The position numbers and the translations under genes are program-made. Below the pieces are notes generated by a model that was not told the DNA's origin, did not search any database, and worked only from the letters and a program-made list of their open reading frames with translations. Shown piece by piece: positions 7,246 through 20,400 of a DNA stretch of 24,594 bases. How positions within the stretch are numbered: the first letter of the stretch is position 1; each line of letters opens with the position of its first letter. Source of the DNA: Methanobrevibacter sp. Its GTDB lineage: Archaea > Methanobacteriota > Methanobacteria > Methanobacteriales > Methanobacteriaceae. The stretch is taken from contig JAGCBE010000222.1 of NCBI GenBank assembly GCA_017652345.1, forward strand, positions 1-24,594, read 5' to 3'.

Positions 7246-7557
7246 ATGAAATTGTATCCTAAGAAAGGTTATAAAGGTTGAATAAACTTTCACTTTAAAC
7301 TAGATGAAACGTGGTTCAGTATTAAGTTTGCAGGTAATCCATTAGTAGTAATTAGACAATTATATACTGATGCTGGTGGAGAAGATTTTGATAGAGTATA
7401 TGAAACTGCAAAGACGGAGCCAAACAAACTTAGTAAGGATGAGAAAGAGAAACTTCAGTTTGCAGTAGCAACTACAGAAGTATTCTTGCAAGCTCTATCT
7501 AATACTAATCAACCACCAATAGTTGTGTATACTAACTATTGAGAACAAGCTGGGTAA
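7246..7557 (+). CDS. Unknown 103-residue protein beside the SSB-like gene
   Basis: A 103-residue protein: basic start MKLYPKKGYKGGINFHFKL, a strand-rich segment WFSIKFAGNPLVVI, a charged linker (KTEPNKLSKDEKEKLQF) and a helical tail. It resembles small phage proteins that sit next to single-strand binding proteins only in position. Two TGA codons are read as Gly. The 37-base gap before the next gene has a TTTTATTTC promoter-like stretch. Not recognised. Confidence 0.65.
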
Positions 7558-7594
7558 GTATCCCATATATTTTATTTCTTATTTGTATTGCAAC

Positions 7595-8023
7595 ATGGCA
7601 GACAAAGCGAACAGAGTTTATATCAATCTCTATAAAAAAGGTAGCGACAATTTTACAGGAGAGAAAGACGGTAAGTATTTCTACGTATTCCCAAGCTCAC
7701 CTGAAAGACAAATGACTTCAGACATTGTGTACTGGTTATTAGTATTCAAAACTAAAGAGGCATTTGATAAGAAATGTGCAGGTGAAAGAGTTGATGCTGA
7801 CTTAATTGCATCTATTAAAGATAGAAGCAATGATAAGTGAAGTTGGCTATGAGGTATGTTATTCGACAATGATGAGAAGAAAGCATACTTTATTAATATG
7901 TGAGACAATAGTTTCAAATCTCCAGGTAAAGATAATGACAAATACATTTCTTTAACTGAGACTGAATATAGGGAAAGACCTACTACCAACAACGAAGAGG
8001 AGAGAGCAAATCTCCCATTCTAG
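7595..8023 (+). CDS. Putative single-stranded DNA-binding protein (SSB-like)
   Basis: A 142-residue protein that may be the phage SSB. The N-terminal ~60 residues are strand-rich (VYINLYKKG, GKYFYVFPSS, IVYWLLVFKT), compatible with an OB fold. The middle has further strands with a Gly cluster (WLGGMLF), and the C-terminus is an acidic tail ending EEERANLPF. SSBs usually end in an acidic stretch plus a hydrophobic tip such as DIPF, which recruits partners; LPF is close. It sits directly before the primase-helicase gene and a strong terminator, as expected for a highly expressed replication protein. It uses few TGA codons compared with neighbours. Sequence similarity to a defined SSB family was not established. 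Confidence 0.5.
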
Positions 8024-8027
8024 GCAC

Positions 8028-8053
8028 AGGGGGCCTAGTGCCCCCTTTCTTTA
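8028..8053 (+). terminator. Strong intrinsic terminator
   Basis: A 7-bp GC-rich stem AGGGGGC / GCCCCCT (8028-8034 with 8040-8046) with a 5-base loop, then a pyrimidine-T tract TTCTTTATTT. It is the most GC-rich hairpin among the protein genes. An alternative pairing GGCAC / GTGCC overlaps it, so two exclusive folds are possible. Confidence 0.88.
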
Positions 8054-8074
8054 TTTCCCTTTTATTTAAACAAA

Positions 8075-10825
8075 ATGTCAGAACTAGCGAAAGCTTGGCT
8101 ATCATTATTCGGAAACAGTGCTGTGTTTCTATTACCAGAATGAAGTGCTAAAGCAGGTAAATGATGAATAAATTATAATAACTATTTTGGAATTGACAAA
8201 TCAATTGCAATAAATAATGACCAGTCTTACTGACTATTTTTCACGCCCAATTGAAATCTAGGTAGAGTTAATAGCGAATGAGAACCAGTAATGCGCAAGC
8301 AGATTAACTGTGAAGATTACATATGTTGTTTCTACGCAGACCTAGATAAGAAAGATAGCAGCTTCGCTGATAAATCTATGGAAGAATATTTTGATTACAT
8401 AAAAGAGACAATACAGAAGAGAGACTTTGTAGTACAATTCATTGTACAAAGCTGATGATGATTTCACTTATATAGTTTCGTTGAACCTAGTCAACGTGCA
8501 GAAATGTGACAACGTTTTAGAAGTGAGTTTAGATTTATTCAGAACTGTATTGCAGATATCTTCGATGGTTGAGACCATAATAGTCACAGTATTAATAAGC
8601 TTATGCGTATGCCTTTCAGTAATCACTGGAAGACATCTATGCCTAAACGCTGTAAGTTATGGAGAGTAGATAAACCAGAAGATAAATATATATTTACTGA
8701 AGTTACTAAACCAGAACAGATACATCTGGAAGGTAAGAACTTAACTAAAGTAAATTGAATAGCTCAGTTTATAGATAATCAAAGAGCTATTATTATTACT
8801 AATAATAAATGACAGGATGTAACTTATAGTCCTATGACTGAAGATGTTAATAAGTTACCTATCGTAGATGTAATAAGAAAGTTAGAAGCATATCCTAGAA
8901 CTAACGAGAGACAGCAGAATATAGTATTTAAAACAGATGGTGAAAGAATATGGTTTAATGTAGACTGACAGATAATATATACTGACTGATATAAGATTAA
9001 TAAATCAGAGAACTATGTACATAACTTCTCTATGTGTTTACATAATAAGGACGAGCGTCCTAGATGACCTGTATATAATTTCTTGCTTAATTACTTTAAT
9101 AAAGATATGATGGCTATGTGAGATTTCCTTAAGAAGGAATATGACATAGACTTTCTGGATGGATGAAAAGAAACATTCTTACAATTACCTACAGACAAAT
9201 GAGTTATAATGTTTCAAGATGACTGAGTATATTACAGAACTACAAAGACAAGGTGAAAGGAAACTGAAGACGCTAATGAAAAATTATTCGATGTACCATT
9301 CATAGTTAAATGATGAATGAAGATATGACAAGACAAGTACTGAGAGACGGATGATATGAATTACTATTATATTATATCATTACTTGATAGAGATGAAGAT
9401 GACCCAGAGGAAATGATTATAGAATATAAGCCAGATAAATCTCGTTTCAATAATGAATACTGAAAGAAATGAATATCATTTACTAAGACAGATACTTATC
9501 TTGTAGACTTCTATTCAGCATTAAAGCTATGACTTAAGTCAGGTAAGATTAGGAAATATGAATACATTAATATGAACTGATATTATCCTGATATGTACAT
9601 TGAATGAGATAGGATATATAATCCTAGTTGAGACTTACTAGATGATACTAGTTGATTAGCTATGAAGTTTGATACACCTAAGATAGAAACCTCACCTATA
9701 AATAATGAGGTTAGTATGAAAGAATACTGAGAAAAACTAAGACAGGTATTCGTAGATGAAGAGAGTATGCTATGTTATATTACATTCTTAGTATTAGTTA
9801 TGTGAGATAAGTTCTGGAATATATACTTAAATTGAAACGAACAACAAGTTATAATACCATGACTATTTATTAGTTGAAAGACTAAGTCAGGAAAAAGTAC
9901 AATGGTAAACTTATTACTTAATTGATTTGGTCTTAGTAGTAATTGTCGTAGAGCTTCAGTTAAATGAACTACATTACAGCCATTAAAGCAGTCAGCTACT
10001 GATGACTTCATTCTACATCGAGAAGAGTTTACAGGTAGATGAATGACAGAAGAAAAGGAAAACTTAATCAGGGATGTATTAAATAAAACTAAGACAGCTA
10101 GATGAATGATTGATGGTACTAATGCTAGATATACATATAGAAGTTCATTAATCCTAGATGGAGAAAGGCTACCAGATAGTGAGAGTGTTATCAATAGATG
10201 CGTAGTAGTTCCATTCAATATTAAAGGTAGAATAGGAACTATGGAACTTCTTAGAGCATTTAACTGAGTATGATTTAAGAGAGACTTTATAGAAAAACTA
10301 TATAAGATTAAATTAAATAAGGTAGAAGAAGACTTTAGAACTGCACAAGATGTATGTATTCAAGCCTGAATACTAGATAGATACAGCATGTTATATGGTT
10401 TCCTACTATGTGTTAATAAGTGGTTTGATATATTTGAACAAGATGATTTACTTAATATTATTAAGAAGAACTTAAAAGAAAGTGATGAGATAGATAGAGA
10501 ACAAACACCATTGGCTTCAATACTTAATGAAGTTATTAACGAATACAGAGTAACTCCAACAATATCAGAGGAAGGTGAATGAGTATATAAGGTTATCATA
10601 CCTATACCATATAAGATGCTTAGTCAAGTAAAGCTTTCTATTATGGAAATGATTAAGACATATGGTTCGAATAGAATGATATTCCCTAAGTGAAACCTAG
10701 TAGTTACACTTGATGCAAATGATAAAGACCCATTGAATATAGAATTATATAATACTATCATACTTCACAAATCACATTGTAAGTTTGACAAGTTCATGGA
10801 CCTAGATTGATTTATCTCTAACTAA
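8075..10825 (+). CDS. Primase-helicase (AEP primase plus SF3/D5-like helicase)
   Basis: A 916-residue replication protein. N-terminal archaeo-eukaryotic primase domain: motif 1 FYADLD (Asp89, Asp91), motif 2 SGGGFH (Gly127-129, His131), motif 3 SHSINKLMRMPF (Arg178). The three motif-2 glycines are three consecutive TGA codons (8453-8461). The C-terminal ATPase has Walker A GKTKSGKS at residues 601-608, whose first Gly is TGA (9875-9877), and a later ILDGERLPDS segment followed by INRCVVVPF (to ~714), typical of D5-like helicases. It would prime and unwind phage DNA. More than 40 in-frame TGA codons exceed GGN codons, so it cannot be made in a standard-code host. The start at 8075 follows a TTTTATTTAA stretch and terminator. 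The middle (200-550) and C-terminal 200 residues are unassigned. Confidence 0.85.
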
Positions 10826-10831
10826 AATAAA

Positions 10832-11377
10832 ATGAATGCTAAAGTATTAGACATATCTGACAAGATAGCTCGTAACGAAGACGTTACTATGGAAGAATTT
10901 AAATTCCTTAAAGGTTATATACGAAAATCAAATAAGGGCAAATTGGGCAATCCAGACGATGTGCTCAGTAATTTTGCCCTTGATGTTAGAGAAAATTATA
11001 ATCCAGACATGCACGAGAAACAAAAGGAAGCGTGGATATATGCACATATCAAGTACGCTATAACAGTTCAGGCTAGGTTCGACTGAACATGAACATTGTA
11101 TTGACCAATGCCAGTATCTACTACTTGATATGATGTAGCATGATGAATAGGTCCAGAACTTGAATATCAAATAAACAGCGAGAACGATGAGCTACGTGAG
11201 ATATTATGAATACTTCATTCAGATTTAGAGGTAGACATATATCTCAATTGTATACTGTGAAATACACCTGTAGCACATATCGCTAAAGAACATTGAAAAT
11301 CTGCACAATGGTGAAAGATTATTAAGGATAGAATTGGTAAAAGAATAAAAGATTATATTGAAAATAATCCCAAATAA
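10832..11377 (+). CDS. Helix-turn-helix protein, possibly a phage sigma-like factor
   Basis: A 181-residue protein. The C-terminal ~60 residues read as a region-4-like helix-turn-helix: LREILGIL, then a helix pair NCILGNTPVAHIAKEHGKSAQ and a basic final helix KDRIGKRIKDYIE. The N-terminal half is helical (DVRENYNPDMHEKQKEAWIY, then AHIKYAITVQARF), which could be a degenerate region 2. A glycine-rich linker (FDGTGTLYGPMP, YDVAGGIGPE), mostly TGA-encoded, joins the two. A phage sigma-like factor could recognise the AT-rich motif found before many genes here, but that is speculation. It could also be an ordinary DNA-binding regulator. It lies 6 nt after the primase-helicase and before the giant gene. 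Confidence 0.5.
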
Positions 11378-11395
11378 TATATATATATAATATAG

Positions 11396-11414
11396 TTTTA
11401 TTTAATATATATAT
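11396..11414 (+). promoter_or_regulatory. Promoter-like motif before the giant gene
   Basis: TTTTATTTAATATATATAT ends 3 nt before the ATG at 11418 and is followed by TGT, as the copy at 2210-2229 is. It lies in a run of nearly pure A/T (11375-11417), so part of the match is composition. Confidence 0.4.
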
Positions 11415-11417
11415 TGT

Positions 11418-14400
11418 ATGGCTGAAAGTAAATTCACTAAGCTGCTATGAGACACACAGCAAACGTCTCAATGATGAATAACAGACAATAATAGCACACA
11501 ACAAACACAATGAAGTAAGTTTCAACAACTGCTATGAAATCAACAAACTATAAACGCAGAGAAGACATTAAGAGAAAGCTTAAAGGAAGATGAAGATTAT
11601 AGAGCATTTAGTGCTTGACAAATTAAAAGCCGATGAAAACAAATTGGTAACTTTTTTGATAACGCTTGGCATACAATAACAGATAAAGACGAAGACAAAT
11701 GAATAAAAGATTATTCAGAATATAAACACTATAAAACATTATTAGATGGAAGTAATCCTGAAATAGACAAAACGGATGTCTATAAACAAATGGCATTCGA
11801 ATGAGTAATCGACTATGATAAATTTACTAAATGGCAAGAAGAAAACAAAGATAATAAAACACCATTTGAAGATTATAAAAAAGCTGTAAATGATATAAAA
11901 GAAAGTTTTAGTCTTAGTATAGAAAAGACATTAAAACCTTTTATGTCTCAGGTAAATGACAGTTATAAATTAAACGCATTAACTAAAGCAGCAGAAAGGA
12001 TGAATAATCAGTTTTGATTTTTTATCGACTGATATGCTGAAACATATAAAGACACAAGGGATGAAGCATTATTAACAGACCTCAATAAAATTATAAATGA
12101 ATATACATATAATGTAAATCAATTTGTATCTAAATGGGCTAGCCATTTGATTAATGATAATTCTAAATGAATATGAGCGTACTATAACACATTAGATGAT
12201 ACAGGTATGAAAGACCTAGCTAATTGAATAGTAAAATTGGAGTGGCAAGCAGAAGATAAAATGGCTAAAGCTGCAATAAAAAGTAATTTCTGAGACAGTA
12301 TTGAAGCTTTAAAAAAATGAAACGTAATATCATCCGTTGCTGAATTAGTATGAGCTGCATTCAACTGAGCTGATTGGGTATTAAATAAAGTAGGCGATGC
12401 ATTCGAAGAAGTTAAACAAACTACTATGTGATGGTATGATGTAGTAGAGGAATTAGCAAACTTAAATGTATATAGTAATGATGCTTGAGCATTAGAAAAA
12501 GCATTTGGTACTATGTGAAGTTGGGTATGAAGTATTGTAGATGCTGCACCAACTATATGACCAATGGCTTTAGATATAATATTTGGTACTAAAACATGAT
12601 TAGTAAAATGAGTAAAACAAGCATGAAAAGCATATAGAGTAGCAAAGACCACTAAGTTTGCAGAAAGCGTAGATGATGCAATTAATGCTATATTTAAAAG
12701 CAAAAAAAGCTATAAGCAAATACAGAAGGTATGAGACATAGTATTATGAAGTGAAGAATGAAGTACATTCTGAGTTAGGTGGATGAAAAATATGATGGAT
12801 GATATTATATTATTTGATTTATCATTCCAACAATTTGAATGACATCCTCTTAGTGATGACAACATGGCATTAAATATGTTGTTTAACTTACCATTTGATG
12901 CACTTGCAGCTAAGCTTACAGAGTGAGGAAAATTCTTTAAAAGTTGATTAAAAGATACAGACTTAGTAACTGAAGAAATATCTGATGATATGCTAAAGAG
13001 ATTTCAAAAAGCATATAAATGGAATAAATGAGAATGAAAAAGCGTAGATGTTATGGCAGAAGAATGGTATATGTGACGCTCAATAGAAACAAGTTATCAG
13101 CCAACTAAAGTATGGACTAAGGAACAAATAAAGAATTTACAAGATTGAGAAAAATTATTAGAATATATTGAGAAAGTACAGCAAGCTTCTAAATGAGTAT
13201 GGGAAAGGTTAACTACATTTCAATGAGTATGAGCTAGAGACTTACTATTAGAGATAGAAAGTCAGCTAACTAAAGCAAATAAGAACTTAACTCTTAATGA
13301 AAAGTTAGAGTGGTGAATGAAGAAATTAGTTGCACAAAATAAATTTCTTAACCTTTCAGCACAGCAAATAAGTAGTAAACAAATTATATGATATTTACAG
13401 AAATTAGTACATAATTGATGATTAGATGCTAAAAACTTAAAGAAGGCATTAGAGAGATGAGTAAAAGAAGATGACTGATTTAAGGAAATCATTTACTCAA
13501 TTATGACTGATGATGTAGAATTGTTTAATAAAGCTAGACAAAAGGTAGAGAGTAGCTGAATTGAACTTTCTCAGACAGAATTAAGTAGGAGACTTAATTC
13601 AGTAATGTGAGAATTAATAAATATCAATCCTGATGTAGTTAAAGTATGAGATATAGTATGAGGTTATGTAAGAGAATGACAAGATACTTGGAAGAATATA
13701 TTTAAAGACGAGGTTATTAATACTGAGGTATTATTATCTAGACTTAGAAATATGGATACTGTCGATGGTTTCTCTAGAACAGAAAACGAAAGTATGATAG
13801 ATAGAATAGATACTATGATACAGAGTATGTGAAAGAAAAAGCAAGACGTATCACAAGTATTTGAGAATACTCAGGTTGACGACATGATAAAAACTTGGGA
13901 CCCATATAGATGGGAATGAATTGAGAATGATGTCAAAAGAGAGTATCGAAAAGACAATTCTGAACAAGTAGCATTAACTTCTATTATGAAAAAAGCTTGA
14001 CTTAATATTAAAGTACAAGATTGAAAGTTTGTAATAGAATGAGATAAGTCTGCATTAATAAACTTAAGAAAAAGTTTTGAACTAATGCAGGGTGCTGTTA
14101 ATATTAATAACTTAACTGGATGAGATTGGGTTGCATATAAAATAATATTTGCAAAACAATATGCTAATATGTTTAATGATAGTGTAAATGCTATTAATAA
14201 ACTAAATGCATCATTATGAAATGCTCCATTAACGCAAGAAGAGGTATTAACTTTAGCAGACAATTGGACACATTGGACTGATAGATTGTATAAAGAAACA
14301 GAAGTAACTAACGAATTAGAAGAACAAATTAAGAAGAGAGAATTGAAAGCATGAGTTAAAGCAGATGAAATTAATAAGGCAGTTAATAATTCGTTAGACT

Positions 14401-17400
14401 GAAATTGAACAGCTATTGATGTTGAACAAGAAGCTTGCAAGGCAGTTATTAATGATATATTATTAAATCCTAAAGTACTTGACGATTGAAACTTTGATAG
14501 ACAATCACTTGCTAGTGAAATAAAATGATTATTCAAACAAAGAGTAAAGAAAATAGTAAAGCCATGAGATGGTAATAGATGATACTCTACAATAAGAGAG
14601 GGCGAAATATCTATAATAGATGAAGAAACATTAGATACTATTACTGAAAAGCTTATAGATGTTATGGAAACATTTAAAGCTGATAGTATAGAAGATAAAC
14701 AACAAATATATTCATCAATAGCTAACTGGTTCTCTGTAATAGCAATGACACCACAAGCAGCTAATACATTGAAGGAACAATGAATGGATTTCTATTATAC
14801 TATATTAAGCTGATTAATAACTAAAGACCCAAAGGTAACTACAAAGTATATGAAGAAAATGCAAAGCTTCATAGATGAAACACTAGAATGATATAGAATA
14901 GCTGTAGATAATGCTAAAACTAAATGAAGTAAAATCGCAGAAGAATATAAATATAATGGTAAAGTATGAAACTTAAAAGCATGAATATTACAGTTACAAG
15001 AATGAATTAATGAAGTAAAAGCTTATATTGAGAACTGAAAGCTTAAATGAATGGTGCCATGAATTGAATGAGAAATAAAAAGTAGGATGAACCTACTAAC
15101 TAAAAATGTATTTAACTCAAAAGATTATAAAGATTGATTAGCAATATCAAAGAAAGTTACTCCTGATAAAGCATTCGCAGAAAAGTATTTGAATAAAACA
15201 TTAGATACTAATAATTTAACTGACAATGATATTGATACTATAAGTGACTTTTTAGCTAGAAGAGGTATGGCAACATCATGAGTTATTTCAAAGAAGTTTT
15301 ATAATAATTTGTATCAATGATATAAAAAATGATTTGATACGGCTAAACAAATGTGAAACTTTAAAATAAAAATAGATGAATGATTAAATAGATATAGTTT
15401 AGCGTGATGAGAAAGTATATTCTGAATACTAGAACCAGCATTTGTATTATGAAATATTGATAATACAAACCTTGCATCATCTATAATAGTGCATGAGTTA
15501 ACACATCAACAGATATTTAAACAAATGAGAGATATAACTAATAAGTCTCTAAAATGATTTAAATGAAAGTCTATTGATAAATGAGCTCTAAAGGCAGATA
15601 TAGAAACTATTTGAAATAAATACTTCTGATGAAGTATGTCAGCATATATAGAAAGCCTTAGAAATAAATTAAAAGAAACAGTTAAATTAAGCCAACAGAA
15701 ATGAAACGAAAACTTAAATTCATTCTTATACAACTATACTAATCAATATTCAAAGAGAGAAATATTGGATTGAATAATTGATAAGTATTGAAAAGAAAAC
15801 TTAATAAATGAATTGATAAATGATTATCATAAATTTGATAGAAGTAATATTAATAATTACTTATGAAGCATTATCAATAACGAATATATAACGACTATAG
15901 AAGAGTTAATAACTGAATATAAAACATTATTAACCATATGAGAAGCATGATATAAAAATGTAAACGCACCATACATAAACAAAGCGTTGGATATATTAAT
16001 GGATGCTGCGAATACAATAGATAGATATAGGGTATTATGTTTGGAAAAAGCAAAATATGATGATACTGCTTTAAGGACTGCATTATCTGCTGAATATACT
16101 GCAAGAGATTTAGCTTGAAATAAGAGCTTCGAAGATAATATATCAGACTTTATTTCTAGAGAGATATACTCATTAAAATGATGAGATATTAAGAGTAACG
16201 ACTGAATAAAATATATATATGATATTCACAAAGCAATGTGAGTTAATAATATAGATATAGTAAATCAGTCTCCAGAAGAAATAAAGAGAAAACTAATTGA
16301 TAGTTTGGATGATAGTATAAGGAAAGCTAAGAATAATGATAAAAGAAACTCATATTATAGACTAAAATGACAAATACAAAAGATGGAATGAGACGAAGTA
16401 TTATCATTTCTTGATATTACTGACAGTGTATATATGTCTCCTTATGCAGAATACAATAAAATACTAGAGTGAGAAAATAAAATATATGAAAGTGGACTTG
16501 AAAAGGCAGAATGAAATTATGGTACTGACATTAAAAATATGTCTAAGTTAGACTACCATATATGAGAAACAGATAATAATGCTAAAGTGCTTATTACATT
16601 ATTAAAACAATATACAAGCAATGAAAGTGTGCCAGTTATGAACAGCTTATTATCTATGTCTTCTGAATTATGAGGTACTAACTCTAGTATATTAAATACT
16701 GTAGCTAAATTGATATGAGTTGAATGGTTACCAATTGATGCTAATAAATTATTAATATGAGAACATACATCTAAATTATATGATGAGTATGTTAAGGCAT
16801 TAAGTAGCGACGAAGCTCCTATGTCATTTGCTACATTCTGTACAAATAAGTTAGTAGCCAACGTATTATCAACATATTGATTATATTCTGAATGAATAGT
16901 TGATTTAATAAATAAAGTTAATAGAGAAAATATATTATCAAATGTTATAAATAATATAACTGATAGTGGTGGTAATCGACAAGCTACAGACAGAGTATTT
17001 AAAGCTATGTATAATGCTATTAATGAACAATTTTGATGAGATGTATTTAATTATACTTCCGAAGAATTTATAAAGAAGGTAACTCCATATAAATTAAGCA
17101 ACTTTAATGATAAAGTAAAACAGTATTTATATACACAACTACAAGGTTGAGAAGTAGAGAACCTAGAAAAAGAAATTAAAAATGCATTCTTAGAAGTAAT
17201 TAGTAGCTGAGAAGAGGCATTAAAAAATCCTTTATTCAAGGAATGATACGCGCCTAAAGTATTAAAGTGAGAGATTTCAAATGTAAAAAAATGAGTAGAT
17301 TTATCAAGGGAAAATGCCTTTAAACAATATGTTAATTGACTTGATAAAGTAGATTGACGTTTTAAAATGAATAGAAACAATGCTTTACCACAGTTATTAA

Positions 17401-20400
17401 ATATTGTACAAGATATGGTTTGAGCAAAAGTATTAACCGTATCAAAAGATAAGGCTAAAATGTTTAGCGAAAGTGTATTAGTTAACTTAGACGACAAATT
17501 GTTTAACTGATTTATGAAAGACTATTATAAACTGTTAAACGATATGGAATGAATAAGTGATAACTATAATCAAACATTACTATATCAACACTTTATATAT
17601 AAACGAGTTGATAAACTAGCTGATTGAATTAAAAAGCAATGAGTTAAAGTTAATAAGGATAAATATTCTAAATTAAAAGTATATCAAAAAACACAGAAGG
17701 ACTTTAATTGAATACTTGATGAAGTATCAGAAGAAAGCTTTAGAAAGTATATGAAAGAAAATCCTTGATTAAACTTAGATGCTATATATGATGAAGAATG
17801 AAATTATATAGTAGATGCTACTGATGATATATTACAGTATAATGATGATAACCAAGTTATAAACTTTGCATTTAGGGGAGAGGATTGAGAGACTACAGAG
17901 AAAGCAGAGACATTAAGAATACTACAGGAAAGAAGTGACGAGTGATTTAATGATATTATATCTGATGATATATTAAGTACAATTAATAGTGAAGCATTCT
18001 TAGATAAATTAACTGAACCATATAGAGTAAAATACTGAGACGAATATAAAATAGTAGAGAAAGAGTGAAGTGATTTACCTATCAATATTTGAATTTATTA
18101 TAATAAAGCAAGAAACGCAGATAATATAAATTCAATACTTGCTTCTAATAAAAATAAGATAGGCAATGATTTATATAACAAGTTAATTAACTTTAAGAGA
18201 TGAGTATATGATAATAGTAGTGCGCTTAGAGTTGCTAATAATCAATGAGTTGAATATATATTAAAGTCTACTATCAATTGAACTCCAGTTAGAAAAGTAA
18301 CTGCACAGTTCGGTAATTGAAAAAAAGTAGCATATATATTAAAAGATTGACAATTAAAGAAATTATGATTTGATGATACATTAGAATTATTAGAGAATAT
18401 AAATTCGTCTATTAATTGAAATATGTGACTTGATATTAAATTTATATGAGACAAATGAGATGCATTAGAAGTTTCTCACTTAGGTAAAACTCAAATCCGA
18501 AGTTCATTTATATGAGAAGATGTTGCTAATGAAATATGAATATATAAAGATATAGTAAGAGATATTGATTGAATGACTAAGGATGAATATAGAAAGGCTA
18601 TATGATTTAAAATGTTATGAGAAGAGTGACAAGTATGAATTAATGATGTAATAAATAGTAGTAAATCATTACAGTTAAATAAGCTAGTTAATAATAATGA
18701 TGTTGTATTACAGCTTATATACTGACAGCTTAACTATCAAAGAGAAACATTAATATGAGGTATTAATATATTGAATAATGCATTGAATGCTTCTAAATGA
18801 GCAGAAAAAAATAAAATAATATGAAAGTTAGAATTAGCAAATGATAGACTTAATAGAATAGATAGATTAAAAAACAGCATTAAAAATCAACTACCTGATA
18901 GTGAATACTTAAATGACCCATATCATAACACTATGGATATGTTAAAGTCTATGGAGATAAATGATATACCTCAATTCTTTAATAAAAACTGAAAACCTTG
19001 GCAATGATGAGATGGAGACAAGTATTATAGAATTGTGGTTAAGAATGAGAAATGAGAAACGCAGAATGTAAGTTACGAAAAAGCTCGAGATGATTGAGCG
19101 AAGAGATATAAAAAGAATATTGATATAACAGTTAATTCTAATTGAGAAGAAATATCAAGAGAGTTGAGTAAATGAGATGTGTGGAAGCCATACGAGTTCA
19201 GACAGAAATATAAAATTATTGACCCAGAGAGAAAATGATTAGCAATAACACGTCCATGAGAAGTTGTCGATGAAGAGAAATGACTTATAGTATATGAATG
19301 AACTAGTAGAACTACATTCTCATTAGATAGTGATGCTAGATGGGTACGAGATAGACTTAACAGAGAAGAGGACATTAAGAATTTATGAAAGAGTTGAGAT
19401 GACTTCTTTGATGTAGAGATGGTATATGATGGTACAATACCAGTGATATTTAAAAACGAAACTACTTGAGAAACATTTGAGTGAACAATTAGAAAACAAA
19501 GTGCTGTTGACCAAGTACATTGAACTGAATTTAAAAGAGTTATATTAGAAACTGATTGAGAAAATCCATTTAAATATCTATGAGAATGAAGAGATGAAAT
19601 AGCGTTAAGCTATAACTCTCAGCTTGATAAACGGAGGCACTCAAATGATGTATGACAATATCAATATATAATTAATGAGGATTGAACCGTTAAATTTGAT
19701 TATGATAAATGAGACTACGAAAAAGTATGGAAGAGTAATGTATCATTATGAACAGAAGAATATGAGAAGTGAGTTGAAGCTTGATATAAAACTAGAATGT
19801 CTCAACTTAATGAAGCAATACCTGAAGCTAGATATAAGAGTATAGAATGAATATGAGATAGAAACTTCTATAAAGATAATATATGAAACTATAGAAGTAA
19901 TAAAGAAGACTTACAATTAAGTCCTGAAGAGCTAGCTAAGAAATATTGAGATGAGACATGAAACATTAAATATGAGATAGATGACTTATCATCTAAGAAA
20001 GCAGAGGCTAAAGAGGCAAATAAAATAGCTGAAACGACTAATACATATTCTGATATAGAAAATGTTTCAAATGCACAAAGCAGAGTATTAGCATTCACTA
20101 ACTATGATATATTATGAAATGACACATATTTAAAATATGTACGCTGAAGAAGAAACGTATTACTAAATAACAAGAAAGCAGACTTAGAAAGAATACAAAA
20201 TGAATGGAATAAAGTTACTATGAATATGTCTCAGAAGGAACAGCAAGAAGCTATAGACGATATTAAGAAAACATTATGAAACCGAAAGCTTAATAATAAA
20301 TGAGAATTAATAGCTGTTAATCCTATGGGAACAGAAACAACTGTTAAGTATAAACAAATAATTAATGAGTTTGCTAACGTGTTTGCAGATGAATGATGGT

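Noticed and set aside
8075..10825. The many TGA codons suggest a decayed, frameshifted pseudogene
   Set aside because: Reading TGA as Gly restores an intact primase-helicase with all motifs in order and no TAA/TAG, so it is recoding rather than decay. The same holds for the giant gene.
13871..14536. Long minus-strand open stretch (221 codons), with others at 12182-12703 and 17051-17497
   Set aside because: All lie antisense to the continuous 4017-codon plus-strand gene; they arise because its AT-rich codons rarely give stops on the opposite strand. No family motif is seen in them.
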